Of a stretch of 64,000 bases of DNA, positions 32,659 through 43,052 are shown one piece after another (the stretch's first letter is position 1; the number at the start of each line of letters is the position of its first letter). The DNA is from Eukaryota sp. TZLM1-RC (lineage: Eukaryota > Metamonada: BaSk clade), in assembly GCA_040285825.1 (NCBI GenBank), contig JAUPSS010000003.1, positions 868,001-932,000 of the forward strand, in the 5' to 3' direction. The notes under the pieces were generated by a model that saw only the letters and a list, made by a program, of their open reading frames with translations, ran no database searches and was not told the DNA's origin. A program made the position numbers and the translations under genes.

Positions 32659-33518
32659 ATTCAAATCCTGATTATTATAAAGATTACAATTATAATTCAG
32701 ATATTCAATTGTATACCAACAATCGTGGGAAGATTGTCATCCCAGATAGTTTAAAGAAGCAGACTTTAACTATCATTCATGGACATGCAAATGTTGGCCA
32801 TCCTAGTGTGACGACTAGCGTAAAGAAATTACTCAATAGTGATTACTTTTGGCCCAACATGCGCAAAGACATGATTAACCATATTAAGAGATGTCCAGCA
32901 TGTCAAAAGACGGCACATGTGCCTAAAAATGTCATTGAATCATCTGGCTCTCTTTGGGCTGATCGACCTTTTGCACGTTTAAACGCAGACACTATTGGAC
33001 CATTACAACAAGATGATAATGGATTCAAATATTTAATAGTTTTTGTAGATTCGTTCACTAGGTATACGATCATTTGCCCTGTAAAGGAATTGAATGCAGT
33101 GGAGGCAACCAATCACCTCTTATGGAGTGTAGTATCAATTTTTGGTATCCCACTGTTGATTCATAGTGACAATGGTATTGAATTTGCAAATGCCATATTC
33201 AAAGGGTTATGCGATTTATTAAACATTGAAGTAAGTCGTTCACTAACTAGCTTTTCACAAAGCAATGGTTTAGTAGAAAGACGACACAGAGACATTTTAC
33301 AAAGTCTAAGAAAGATTTTGGTGGACTCTGGCGATTATAGCAATTGGAGTGAATATATCCCAATTGTACAACTTCAAATCAATTCAACTATTAGTAGAGT
33401 TACTTGTCATTCGCCCTACAATTTAATGTTTGGTAGCGACCACAGCCCTAGAGCTGATCCTAGTAATATGTTTGAACTAATAAAATCAGCCAATGTTAAT
33501 ATTCCCTTTGTTAAAGAT
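32659..33518 (+). pseudogene. integrase of element A (resumes after B)
   Basis: Continues the element A pol frame from the GTTG duplication. The HHCC zinc finger is HGHANVGHP ... CPACQKT, followed by the D,D-35-E core: NADTIGPL, HSDNGIEFANAIF, SNGLVERRHRDIL. The core then runs to SPYNLMFGSDHSPRADP and is cut by element C at CTTG (33519-33522). The 5' flank (SNPDYYKDYNYNSDIQLY) matches the homologous position in element C. Confidence 0.9.
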
Positions 33519-33522
33519 CTTG

Positions 33523-33673
33523 TGTTAGTCTTGAATAGTATTTATAGTTAATAGTTTAGTTATTAGTATTCCGCCTGTTAGCTTAAGAAGAGAGAATACA
33601 ATTCCTCTCGCTAATAAATTACTTTACATTTACACAAGCTATGTCACACGATAACCCTAGCCATAGACCATCA
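33523..33673 (+). repeat. 5' LTR of element C
   Basis: 151 bp. The gag ATG at 33641 lies 33 bp inside its 3' end, so the first 11 codons of gag are LTR sequence. Confidence 0.95.
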
Positions 33674-36557
33674 ATACGTATTGGGTCGTCCCCGGCTCAG
33701 CGTAGGATCCTTGAGGAAGAGACTGGTCCCTCTTCCTCACCACTAACCACAGACTCTGCTTCCGTGCCTCCTTCTTCGGTTGAAGCTTCTGCGCTTCCTG
33801 AAGCAACTCTTCCCGAGGGTTCTACCCCAAAGGAAGATAGTTCCCTTCCTGAGGATTCCGTTCCCATGGAAGGAAGTTCCTCTCCTCGGGATTCCGTTCC
33901 TGTAGAAGGAGACAACCCTCCCAAGGATTCTATTCCTTCGGAAGGAAGAAGCCCTTCATTAGTCTCCTACGACGATGAAGATGTTGAGGATTCCGTTGCT
34001 CCTCTTCCTCCTTCACATTTAAGGGCGTCTGAAGTCCCACCTTCTCCCCTCCCTGAAAGAAGTTCTGAAGTACCACCTTCACCTTCTACTCAGAACAGAG
34101 AGACTGTTCAACCTTCTCTCGCGTCAAAGGAAGGATTAGAAGATCAACCCTCTTCCTCCTCTACAAAGGCCATTGAAGTACCATCTTCATCCCTTTCATC
34201 TAGTTCTGAGGTTCCACCCTCTCATTCTCAACAGCTCCTCCCTCCAGTTCCAACTGTTAGGAGGAACATTCAAAATCCTGCTGTTCCAGCTTCAGGATCT
34301 CCTCTGACTTCAACAGTTAGTGGAGTTAATAATCTATCTGTTTCCCCTCACCAGGCTAGTGATTCCATTCCTAGCTTTTTCGAACCTTCCTTCGTATCTT
34401 TCCGAAGAGCAAAGGAAAAGGTACGAACAAATCTTTTCAGATTTGGTTGAGTACGAGGAACCTCCCAAGGAATTCTCCCTCTACCTCAACATCAGGTCCC
34501 TCCCACGGCACCTTCTTCTGAAATTGACAAAATTCCTGGTGAGGTCTCTAAAGAATATATAGAGCGTTTTCTCCAAGAAGAACGAAACTGGGAACACAGA
34601 AAAAGATTGGACAGAGAGATTGAAGCTAGAAGAGGAACATCCTCTACACCTGCTCAACTTACCCCTTCTCAAACTAGCTCCTACGCTAGCTCAAGTGTCA
34701 ATCATGGTGCTTCCCGTCAGCACAACCCTTATGCTAGATATAGGGACACACGAGTCATTCCAGGGGATCCAGAAGCCATCCCTCCCACGGAGATGAGCAA
34801 CAAACGGCCTCCTTTCTACGGTCCCAAAGTCGAGAACGACTTAGGATTATGGATCTCTCCCAGAATTGGTCCATTTCTTTCCGATGAAAGGATCACCCCA
34901 GAAACCTCCAGGAATGACCCTGAACCAACTTATGAACCAAGACCCGGAGTTAGGTTCATGAGAACTACTCGAGAAGGAGTATTCAGACGCTTCGCTGGAG
35001 ATGAAGACAACCTCTTCATAAATGTTCACAACCCTTGCCCATACCCTAGGTTCAGCCCTGGGTACAACGCATCTCTCGATATCCTCATCGACAGAGATTA
35101 TAGAACAGGGTGGTGGTTTACTGAAACCACATATGGTGAAAGACTCTTTCTTTACGACAGACGTCCTGACCATATAGCTTCATATTGTGGGCCTGACCAC
35201 AGAAGATCAGGCAATCTTCAAAGAGCTCTCCAGCTTGTCACAGTTTTCCCTGGATGCATAGAATCCAGGATGTTGAAATGGGTCATGGTAGAAGGTCGCA
35301 TAGAAAAGACACGCTTGGTACAACCAGCGATCTCTTCATATCAGGTTCCTGCCCAGATTGAAGAAACTGAACCTTCCCCTGAACCTCACCAAAACGAAGT
35401 TCCATCCTCCGTTGAACAACCTATGGAAACTTCTACAGAACCCCCCACACAACCCTCGCATAATCCTCCCATGGAACAAACTGAAGAGGACGTTGTAGTG
35501 GAAGTCAGTGATGAGTCTCCAACTCCTGACTCTATTCCAACTGTGTTAACACCCATGGAACACACTCCAGTACCTGCACAGCCAATGGAACAATCAGTGG
35601 TTCCACCCACACTCCTTTCCACTAGTTCTACAAGTTCTCAGCCCCCGGTTCAACCAACACCATCCACAGTAAGTTCTTCTCGTTCTACATTTTCGGGTAC
35701 TTACGACAGCAACCTTCTCCTATCTTCCATGGTGGGATCAAGAGACAGGGATAATAGACGTAGGGACCGTCCCAAACGTCCAACTCTCGATGCTTCTGAC
35801 TTAAGAGATGTTGATAAACTCCTAAAGTTTGTTAACAAATTCATTCTCTGGAGTCGCACCGACAGAATAGTCGATGAGGCTCGAGGTAATATCGAAGACC
35901 CTGCTCAAGTTGCTTTTGGCCAGCGAAGTTGCCAGACTTCGCGAAGAACTCGAACTAGCCAGATCAGCAGAATTGGCATCTGACCAACGGTTCGACAGCG
36001 AACCAGTTCACGAATGGGATCTCTTCCGATCCGCCATGCGCATCAGTCCCAGAGGTTTAGCTGAATGCGTTACACCTGAAGCTCTCAACGCTTTAAGGTA
36101 TCAAGGCACTGGCCTTTCAATTTCCTCTGCGATGGTCCCAACCAGCAGAGATGAACGCAACATTTGGGAACAGATCCTAAGGAGAACCCAATTCAGTAGA
36201 CTGGATCAAGCTCTGGACGCTCTACATGCAGTTAACATGGATTGGTCTGAGAGAGATTATGGTAACAGATGGATAGACTTCATGCTTAACATAGGCAGAG
36301 TCTTAACGCGTTCCACCGCTATCCAAGACGTTCGTGGCCTGACTCATCAAATGAGAAACATCACCATCCACGGAAACCCCGTAGACCGACTCCCCGAATG
36401 GGAAATTGCTTCTCACGTCATTGAAAGCATCGGTATTACCATCATCAGGGACAGACTCCTCAGGATCTGGTCCAACCCCTCCCATTACTACTCAGATGGC
36501 CACACCCTAGGTGAATTTTTCAGTGTTCTCCAAATAGAGTACGAAAACTTTTTGTAA
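33641..36557 (+). pseudogene. gag of element C (frameshifted)
   Basis: Gag starts inside the LTR (MSHDNPSHRPS) and enters a Pro/Ser/Glu-rich repeat region (33700-34300). The coding text then switches frame near 34390 and back before 34607 (compare SEEQRKRYEQIFSDLVEYEEPP in one frame with IPGEVSKEYIERFLQEERNW in another). It continues to about 35920, then moves to the frame 35874-36557, which holds the capsid-like helices (EWDLFRSAMRISP, WSERDYGNRWIDFMLNIGRVL). The stop TAA overlaps the next ATG as TAATG at 36555-36559. Confidence 0.75.
33672..33683. repeat. 12-bp palindrome at the 5' LTR/internal junction of C
   Basis: CAATACGTATTG, perfect. It is followed by GG, giving TGGG as a candidate start of a primer-binding site. 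Confidence 0.95.
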
Positions 36558-39500
36558 TGCTAGATCTTTTTAAGGAGCAGATCAATCACGTGGACTTCTT
36601 GTATCAAAATAGAATCTCGTTCCAGACTGAGAACCGTCGCAGACAGACGGTACCTTCTCCCCCTGCTATCCCCAAAACAAGAGGTTCCAGCTCTGGCAGG
36701 CGCCCAAAACAACAACGACGAGAAGGAAGCTCTACTCAACCGTCTTCCACTCAGTCTGATGTCAACGTCCAATGCAATTTCTGTAAACAAATGGGTCATC
36801 CGACTGAAAGGTGCCCTAGTGAGGACTGCCAAAGAAGCAAAAAGTGGAGAGAGCAACAAGCTCAACACAAAGCTCGAGGCAGAGGTTCTAGAGGTTCTGG
36901 TTTCCGTAGCCGAAGAGGCACTCGCGGCAGAGGCAAGGGCTCTTCATCATATAATAAACGTTCCCGTCACTATTTACACTGTTTTGAAACCATACCCCCT
37001 ACAACTACAACACATTCCCACACAGAAAACACAACATGGAAAGATTCCCTAATCAATCCTTTGGCCAACTTGGAACATACCAAGACGCATAACATTCAAG
37101 CTAATTTCTTCTCAGAACAAGCTGAATATGATTCCGATACAATATTTATGGTACAATCCATAAAGTCCACAACCAACTGCCTACAATTAAACTTCTTGAT
37201 CAACAATGTCGAAGTTAAAGGCATAATTGACTCCGGTGCAACATGCTCAGTAGTCACAGAAGACGTCATCAGTAATTGTAACATGGCACGTTCCAACGAA
37301 ACCATATCATACAAGATTGCTGATGGATCTACCTCACAGTCCCTTGGTACTGCTTCTGGAACCCTTAGCATTAGACTAGGCAGTGTTTCCCAGATTGTAC
37401 ACGTGAAACACAAGTTCAGCATCGTTCCTGGACATGAGACCATTCTCATTGGTGCTGACTTGTTGAGTCACCTTGGGCTGATGAACAACAAGGGCATTTA
37501 TATTAGAATGGACGACGCCTGTCGCACATTACTATTACCTGAAGCCGAATTCGACCATCGAATATCGCAAGCTTCAGAAGTCGTCAACGTTTCCACACGT
37601 TGGTTGGAACACATCAACTCATCTGGTTGTACCATCAACCTCGACAACGACCATTTCAAGAAGTCCCTACTTCATACCTTGAAAGAGTTCGAAGACGTAT
37701 TTACCCTCAAGCCTCATGCTGAAGGTATTGATTGCCCTCCCATGGAAATCAACTTCTACAACGAAGACGTCAGAGTTAGAAGACCCCCCAGGACCCTGAA
37801 TCCAGCCAGGTTAGAGGTCGCTAACCAAATTTTCGACGAACTCGTAGACTCAGGATTTGCTGTCCCATCGAACCATGAGTTCAGCTCCCCTGTCTGTCTA
37901 GTGGTCTACCCAGATCACCGCAAGCCCCGCCTTACTGGTGATTATAGTGGCAAGGACGGAGTCAACGCCAACACCATTCCTGTTGAGCCCAACCTTCCAA
38001 GGATCTCCGACGTGCTGGTATTTCTCTCCCAAGCGAACTACATAGGCACCCTTGACCTCCCCAAAGCCTTCTGGCAACTCAAGATTGCTGAAAAGGATTG
38101 GCAGAAAACAGCCCTGAGCATTCCTGGCAAAAGTATCATGTTCAAACGTGCAGCTTTTGGCCTAAAGAATGTCCCAGCCGTTTTCCAAAACGTCATGGCT
38201 GACATCTTCTCTGGAGACGGTGTCTTCATTTACATAGATGACATCATAATCATAGGTTCAACCTTTGACGAATTCATTGAACGCCTCCGTCGCGTCCTTG
38301 ATCAAGCCAGATGCAAAAGAGTTTCCTTGGGACTTCCAAAGTGCCATTTCGTGTCTTCCAGACACCCAATCAAGATACTGGGCAGTGTTTTCCAAAACAA
38401 GCAACGGACTATCGATCCCACTCGCGTTGAATCTTTGCTGAATCTACCTAGACCAAAGACAATCAAAGACGTCCGCAGCCTCGTAGGATCAGTCAACTTC
38501 ATTAGAGAATGGCTTCCTCAGGTATCTGAGCTCATCGCTCCTATCATCAGATTGACTAAGAAGGATGGAACTAACTCCAACGTTAAACCCAAACCCCGCG
38601 CGCAACGCCTTCAATGGACCGACATGCACGATGGACTCCTTCGAAAGATCAAACAACTGATAGCGAAACACATGCCGCTCAGCTTACCTCCGCAGGAAAA
38701 CCAAATTTTAATTAGTTGCGATGCATCCGACATTGCTGTAGGCGGCGTCATATGGGAACAAATCGAACAAGTCGACGACCCCGGTACCCCCCTGATCAAT
38801 AGGAAATGTAGGCCTATCAGCTTCTTCAGCCGGTTGTTAACCAACTCGCAAAAGAACTGGCCGACTAACCAAAAGGAACTCTACGCTATCCTACTCATGT
38901 TAACTCAAAGTGGTTTTGAAAACTACTTAAAAGGAAGGAAACTGGTCATATTCACAGACCATCAAAACCTTACCTACATGTTCACGGCTCCTGAGAAGAA
39001 CAGAATTGTAACAAGATGGTTACCCATATTCTCTGAATTCTGCTTTGACTTGGTACATACCAAAGGGGAAGATAACTTCTGGGCTGATATGTTGTCTCGA
39101 ATAGTTCCACCTATAGACCATCAAGAGATCAATCATTTGTCCCATCAAATGCCTCCAAATTTTCATCCAATATTTTACATTGATAAAATTGATGGAACAG
39201 AAAATGAAAGATACTACATCGAAGACCTAAACAACTTCGAACGTATCATGGTCATCAGAGAACGATGTTCCAACGACCTGCCTATTTTCGAGCCATGGCT
39301 CTGTAGGATTAGGTCCGAACAGAAGCTTGCCATAGCTTCCAAAGACCCTCTTTCAACAACTGTGTTCATAACAATCATCTTGATTTATATATGACTCACG
39401 ACAACAAGATAGTGATTCCCAAATCACTCATTAAGGACACCCTTAACCTGTTGCATGGACTTCTGCAAGGAGGTCATCCAAGCAAAGCTGAAAGCCTGAA

Positions 39501-40784
39501 CAAGCTCAGGAACAGCGATTATTGGTGGCCAAACATGCTCACCGACATGAATAAGCACGTCCAAGAATGCCCCTCCTGTCAGAAAACAAAGCCAGTTCCC
39601 AAACTGCATGTTCCCCCAACCGGTTCATTGTGGGCTGACAGACCTTTTGCTCGCGTCAACGCCGACGTCATTGGTCCTCTTCCAGAAGATCAAGAAGGCT
39701 ACAAATACATCCTCGTATTTATCGACAGCTTCTCTAGGTTCACGATCATCGTGCCTTTAAAAGAGATAAATGCCAATCTTACTGCAGATGCATTAATTTG
39801 GAAAGTCTGTGCCATCTTTGGTATTCCATTTCAAATCCACAGCGATAATGGACCCGAATTTTCCAAGGCTGTCTTTGACGAATTAAGCAAATTTTTGGGC
39901 ATAGAGGTGTCAAAGTCAATACCTAGGTTTTTCTCAGTCCAACGGCCTGGTAGAGCGCCGACACAGAGACATCCTGCAAAACCTACGGAAATTGCTCGTA
40001 GACTTCAATGCCTACGATGTGTGGTCTGAATACTTGCCTTATGTGCAATTATTGATCAACTCTTCCAAGAGCTCAATAACCAACCACACTCCATACCAAG
40101 TGATCTTTGGCTCTGATGTGTCTCCCAGATCTGACCCTGGCAAAATTCTTGAAATCATTGAAAGCTCGACGTCTGAGTCATCTTTTTATTCAAGAAATTC
40201 AATCTAAATTTCGAAGATTGAAAGAGAAACAAGAAAAGGCAGCACATCATCAAGCTTCCAAAGCTTCCAAGCTAGCTAGATCGTCAACTCCAAACCCTTT
40301 TGAAGTTGGTCAATTGGTATTGAGAGCATCTGGCTCTTCCGCTAAGCTTCATGGAGACTATTTAGGACCCTTCCTAATTACTGAAATCGTATCCAATTCG
40401 TCTGTGAATATTAAGAATCTCTGCACAGGTACGATTGTCCAAGCTAGCGTCAAACACTTAGCTCCCTGGCACTCCAGCTTGCCCACCAACGATGAGTTCC
40501 ACTCCTGGGTCGCTGCTGGTGATGTCGAAGAACACATCATTGAAAAAGTGCTCAGCCAGGAAGGTGACTTTTGCCAAGTGCAATGGCCAGGTAAAGAGAT
40601 CACCACTGAGCATGTGTCTACAGTCCAAAATACTGCCGCGTATAAAGACTTCATCAAGACTTCAAAAGCACGTCGCCATACTAAATCCGCTCCTCCCAAG
40701 AAGCGTCATAATTCTATTAGTTCACCTCCTGTGACTAGAGCTTCCAGGGCTCGTCGCTCGAAAGAGAGGAAAAGGCAGTGTTAG
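36557..40784 (+). pseudogene. pol of element C (frameshifted)
   Basis: The frame 36557-39394 carries a CCHC knuckle (CNFCKQMGHPTERC, about 36773), protease (GIIDSGATCSVV, about 37222), RT with YIDD at about 38232 and RNase H (SCDASDIAVGGV, FTDHQNLTYM). Frameshifts near 39350, 39930 and 40180 then separate the integrase zinc finger (39451-39590), the core (NADVIGPL, HSDNGPEFSKAVF) and the C-terminus (FEVGQLVLRASGSSAKLHGDYLGPF). The last domain (EEHIIEKVLSQEGDFCQVQWPG, then STVQNTAAYKDF) is followed by a basic tail ending KRQC. The TAG stop at 40782-40784 lies inside the 3' LTR. Confidence 0.88.
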
Positions 40785-40929
40785 TCTTGAATAGTATTTA
40801 TAGTTAATAGTTTAGTTATTAGTATTCCGCCTGTTAGCTTAAGAAGAGAGAATACAATTCCTCTCGCTAATAAATTACTTTACATTTACACAAGCTATGT
40901 CACACGATAACCCTAGCCATAGACCATCA
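40779..40929 (+). repeat. 3' LTR of element C
   Basis: 151 bp, identical by eye to the 5' LTR. Its first bases (TGTTAG) encode the final Cys and stop of pol. Confidence 0.95.
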
Positions 40930-40933
40930 CTTG

Positions 40934-41532
40934 AAGCAAAACTTGAAAGGATTTCAAAGAAGAGAGAAGAGGCAGAGCTCAGACAAGCTCAACAACTGCC
41001 TGAAGTTAACAAACATAGGAACCCTTTTAATAAAGGTGACTTAGTTTTGTGATTAAAGACTAATGGTAAACTCCATGGTTGCTTCGCTGGCCCTTTTCTC
41101 GTTGAAGAAGTTAAATCCAATAAAAGTTTGTTACTCAAGAATCTCGTCACTGGTTCAATGTCTACGACAAGTATAAATCATTGTAAACTATACCTTTCAG
41201 ACTTCCCTAAAGAAGATCTTGATTGGCATAAGAATATTGCTGCTGGCGATATGGAAGAATCTGTAATCATTAAAATTATAGATCACTTTGATTACGTAGA
41301 TTCGAACAATAATAAAGTTCCTTATTGTACCGCAGTTTGGTATGGCGGCGAGACTTCGTCTGTCCCAGTTGCTGACGTCAAAAGCACTGAGGCATATCAA
41401 ACATATTTGCGCTCTATTAGTCCTCACTCTACCAGGAAACGGAAGGCATCTTCTAATTATAAATCTAAGACTAATTCCCCCGCAGTCAGTTCTCGTAGCT
41501 CTCGTTCGAGATCTAAGAGAGGGAAAAGGTAG
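40934..41532 (+). pseudogene. C-terminal end of element A pol (resumes after C)
   Basis: Resumes element A with a helical linker, FNKGDLVL, an in-frame TGA at about 41050, then KLHGCFAGPFLVEEV (the same GPF-containing fold seen in B and C) and the small C-terminal domain (MEESVIIKIIDHFDY, AVWYGGETSSVPVADVKSTEAYQTYL). A Ser/Arg/Lys-rich tail ends with TAG at 41530-41532, directly against the 3' LTR. Confidence 0.85.
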
Positions 41533-41667
41533 TGTTGTACTGTGGACAATTAGTCTAGTACATTTGTATTTATATAGTATAGTTCACTAGTGATGGCCTT
41601 TATAAGGGCCGGTGAAATTCTAATAAATTACCCTTATTCTGTGTTATCATATATGGATAAAGCATCA
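41533..41667 (+). repeat. 3' LTR of element A
   Basis: 135 bp; one visible base differs from the 5' LTR (TTCTTTG versus TTCTGTG). Confidence 0.95.
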
Positions 41668-41950
41668 AGTATCAGTATCATGCTGGAAAAAACCCCTGAT
41701 TGTTGTAAGTAATCCACTCAAAATTCAAAAACTTGTTGAGGGTGATGTTGTTCAAGAACTTGTGGATGAACAAGAGGAGTCAAGCAAAGAAGTTGAAAAA
41801 TGGAACTCATTACTCCTGGATTTACAAACTTCTTGTGAGGATTCATTATCAGAGTTTTCATTAAAATCGATTAAAGACAAAAAAACGATCAGGAAATTGT
41901 GAACACACTAAAGACGTTAAGGACATATTCCTGTGAATCACCTTTGCCAA
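41668..41950 (+). pseudogene. middle segment of the locus split by A and D (presumed F3)
   Basis: Lies between the right duplication AGTA of A (41668-41671) and the left duplication CCAA of D (41947-41950). One frame is open for about 70 codons (IVVSNPLKIQKLVEGDVVQ, then WNSLLLDLQTSCEDSLSEFSL) and ends at TGA 41899-41901. I do not recognise the peptide. Its place between the F3 N-terminal piece and the F3 nuclease core suggests it belongs to the same relic. Confidence 0.35.
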
Positions 41951-42091
41951 TGTTGTTGTTACTGATAAACTAACTTGGTAGACAGATGAAGAATTCACAT
42001 GATGACGTGGCACTTGTTCAAGAACAAGTATTTCTATTAATAAAGTTCTCTTTTTTCTCTTTACTTCTTTGGTATTTCTGCCTAACGGCAT

Positions 42092-42103
42092 CAATAATTA
42101 TTG
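42092..42103. repeat. 12-bp palindrome at the 5' LTR/internal junction of D
   Basis: CAATAATTATTG, perfect, followed by GCCC (TGGCCC). The gag ATG at 42117 is downstream, so here the palindrome is in the untranslated leader. Confidence 0.95.
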
Positions 42104-42116
42104 GCCCTCATTGCAG

Positions 42117-42869
42117 ATGAAATCTACACGCGTACTACATTTGTCCCTTGCTTCTATGGAAGTGGATGATGTTCTGTTGTTCCTACAACAGTGGAAGGTG
42201 TACTCTTCTGTTACACCGAAGAAGGACCTTGTTCCAGCAAGGCTCCTTGTTGACCCCTTCCTGTTAGAATCATTGGTTCTCACAAGTCCTGGGGTTGATT
42301 CATCCGATGAGGTGTTTCTGGATCATTTAAGATTCTCCACCTCGTTTTCCTCGTACGAAGAATTCAACTTGGTGATGTCTGAGTTGAAGGTTGATGTCCG
42401 TAAGAACGACGTCCGTGAACGTATGTCCTGCTACCTGAGACGTTTTCTTCAGGCGAAAAGCAGGGCTTCCGGACTGAAATTGCCTGACTCAGCCTTCATG
42501 ATCAGATTCGCCAAGGGTATTCTTCCATTAGGACTGCAGAAATCTCTGATTTCTCGAATTCGGGACGAGGTATTCCCCGATTTTCCAACATTGCTAAATA
42601 CCGCAGAGGATTAATTACTTGATTGCACGCGAGTAGCTTCTTGGAACAGGTCTTCAAAGACTGTTTCTGAAAATACTGACTCTGTGCGTCAAGCTGGTAT
42701 GAAGTCTCGTTCATCCCATAGGTCTTGCATTTTGACTGACGGGACATGTTTCAAATGTCATCAGAAAGGTCATCTAGCTCGTGATTGCCCCTCAAAAGTT
42801 AAGCACGAAATAAATCATTTACAACACGTGCCTCAGTATCTCACAAATCCCCTATCTTCATTATGCTAA
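42117..42869 (+). pseudogene. gag of element D
   Basis: From the ATG at 42117 the frame encodes a gag of the same general type as B (compare VRERMSCYLRRFLQAKSRASG and PDSAFMIRFAKGILPLGLQKSL with the capsid region of B). An in-frame TAA at 42612-42614 interrupts it, and the same frame goes on to a CCHC knuckle (CFKCHQKGHLARDC at about 42750) and ends at TAA 42867-42869. Without the stop it would be about 250 residues. Confidence 0.75.
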
Positions 42870-43052
42870 ATGGTTTACGAAACTGTTGAAAGAAAATGGG
42901 AAGAAGTAGTGTTGTTGTTACTGATAAACTAACTTGGTAGACAGATGGAGAATTTACATGATGACGTGGCACTTGTTCAAGAACAAGTATTTCTATTAAT
43001 AAAGTTCTCTTTTCTCTCTTTACTTCTTTGGTATTTCTGTCTAACGGCATCA

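Larger units (their letters stand above)
33523..40929 (+). mobile_element. Ty3/gypsy LTR retrotransposon C (inserted in A)
   Basis: The 151-bp LTRs (33523-33673 and 40779-40929) are identical by eye, start TGTTAGTC and end CCATCA. The target duplication CTTG is at 33519-33522 and 40930-40933. The polypurine tract GAAAGAGAGGAAAAGGCAG abuts the 3' LTR. Domains are in Ty3/gypsy order. Gag and pol are split by several frameshifts despite LTR identity, so this RNA was probably packaged and copied by proteins from another element. Confidence 0.95.
17735..41667 (+). mobile_element. Ty3/gypsy LTR retrotransposon A (host of nested insertions B and C)
   Basis: The two 135-bp LTRs (17735-17869 and 41533-41667) start TGTTGTACTG, end CATCA and differ at one visible base. 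They are flanked by the 4-bp duplication AGTA. Internal order is gag, zinc knuckle, protease, RT, RNase H, integrase, the Ty3/gypsy order. The element itself is about 6.8 kb; the remainder is element B (22949-32654) and element C (33523-40929), each with its own 4-bp duplication of A sequence (GTTG and CTTG). A polypurine tract (AGAGAGGGAAAAGG) precedes the 3' LTR. Gag has in-frame stops and pol has a frameshift, so A is not autonomous now. Confidence 0.93.
41951..43052 (+). mobile_element. gag-only non-autonomous LTR element D
   Basis: The 143-bp and 142-bp LTRs (41951-42093, 42911-43052) start TGTTGTTG, end GGCATCA and differ at about five positions. The target duplication CCAA is at 41947-41950 and 43053-43056. 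The polypurine tract (GAAAGAAAATGGGAAGAAG) precedes the 3' LTR. The roughly 800-bp interior encodes only a gag-like protein, with no protease, RT or integrase. It matches the TR-GAG style of non-autonomous elements and would depend on an autonomous relative. Confidence 0.9.
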
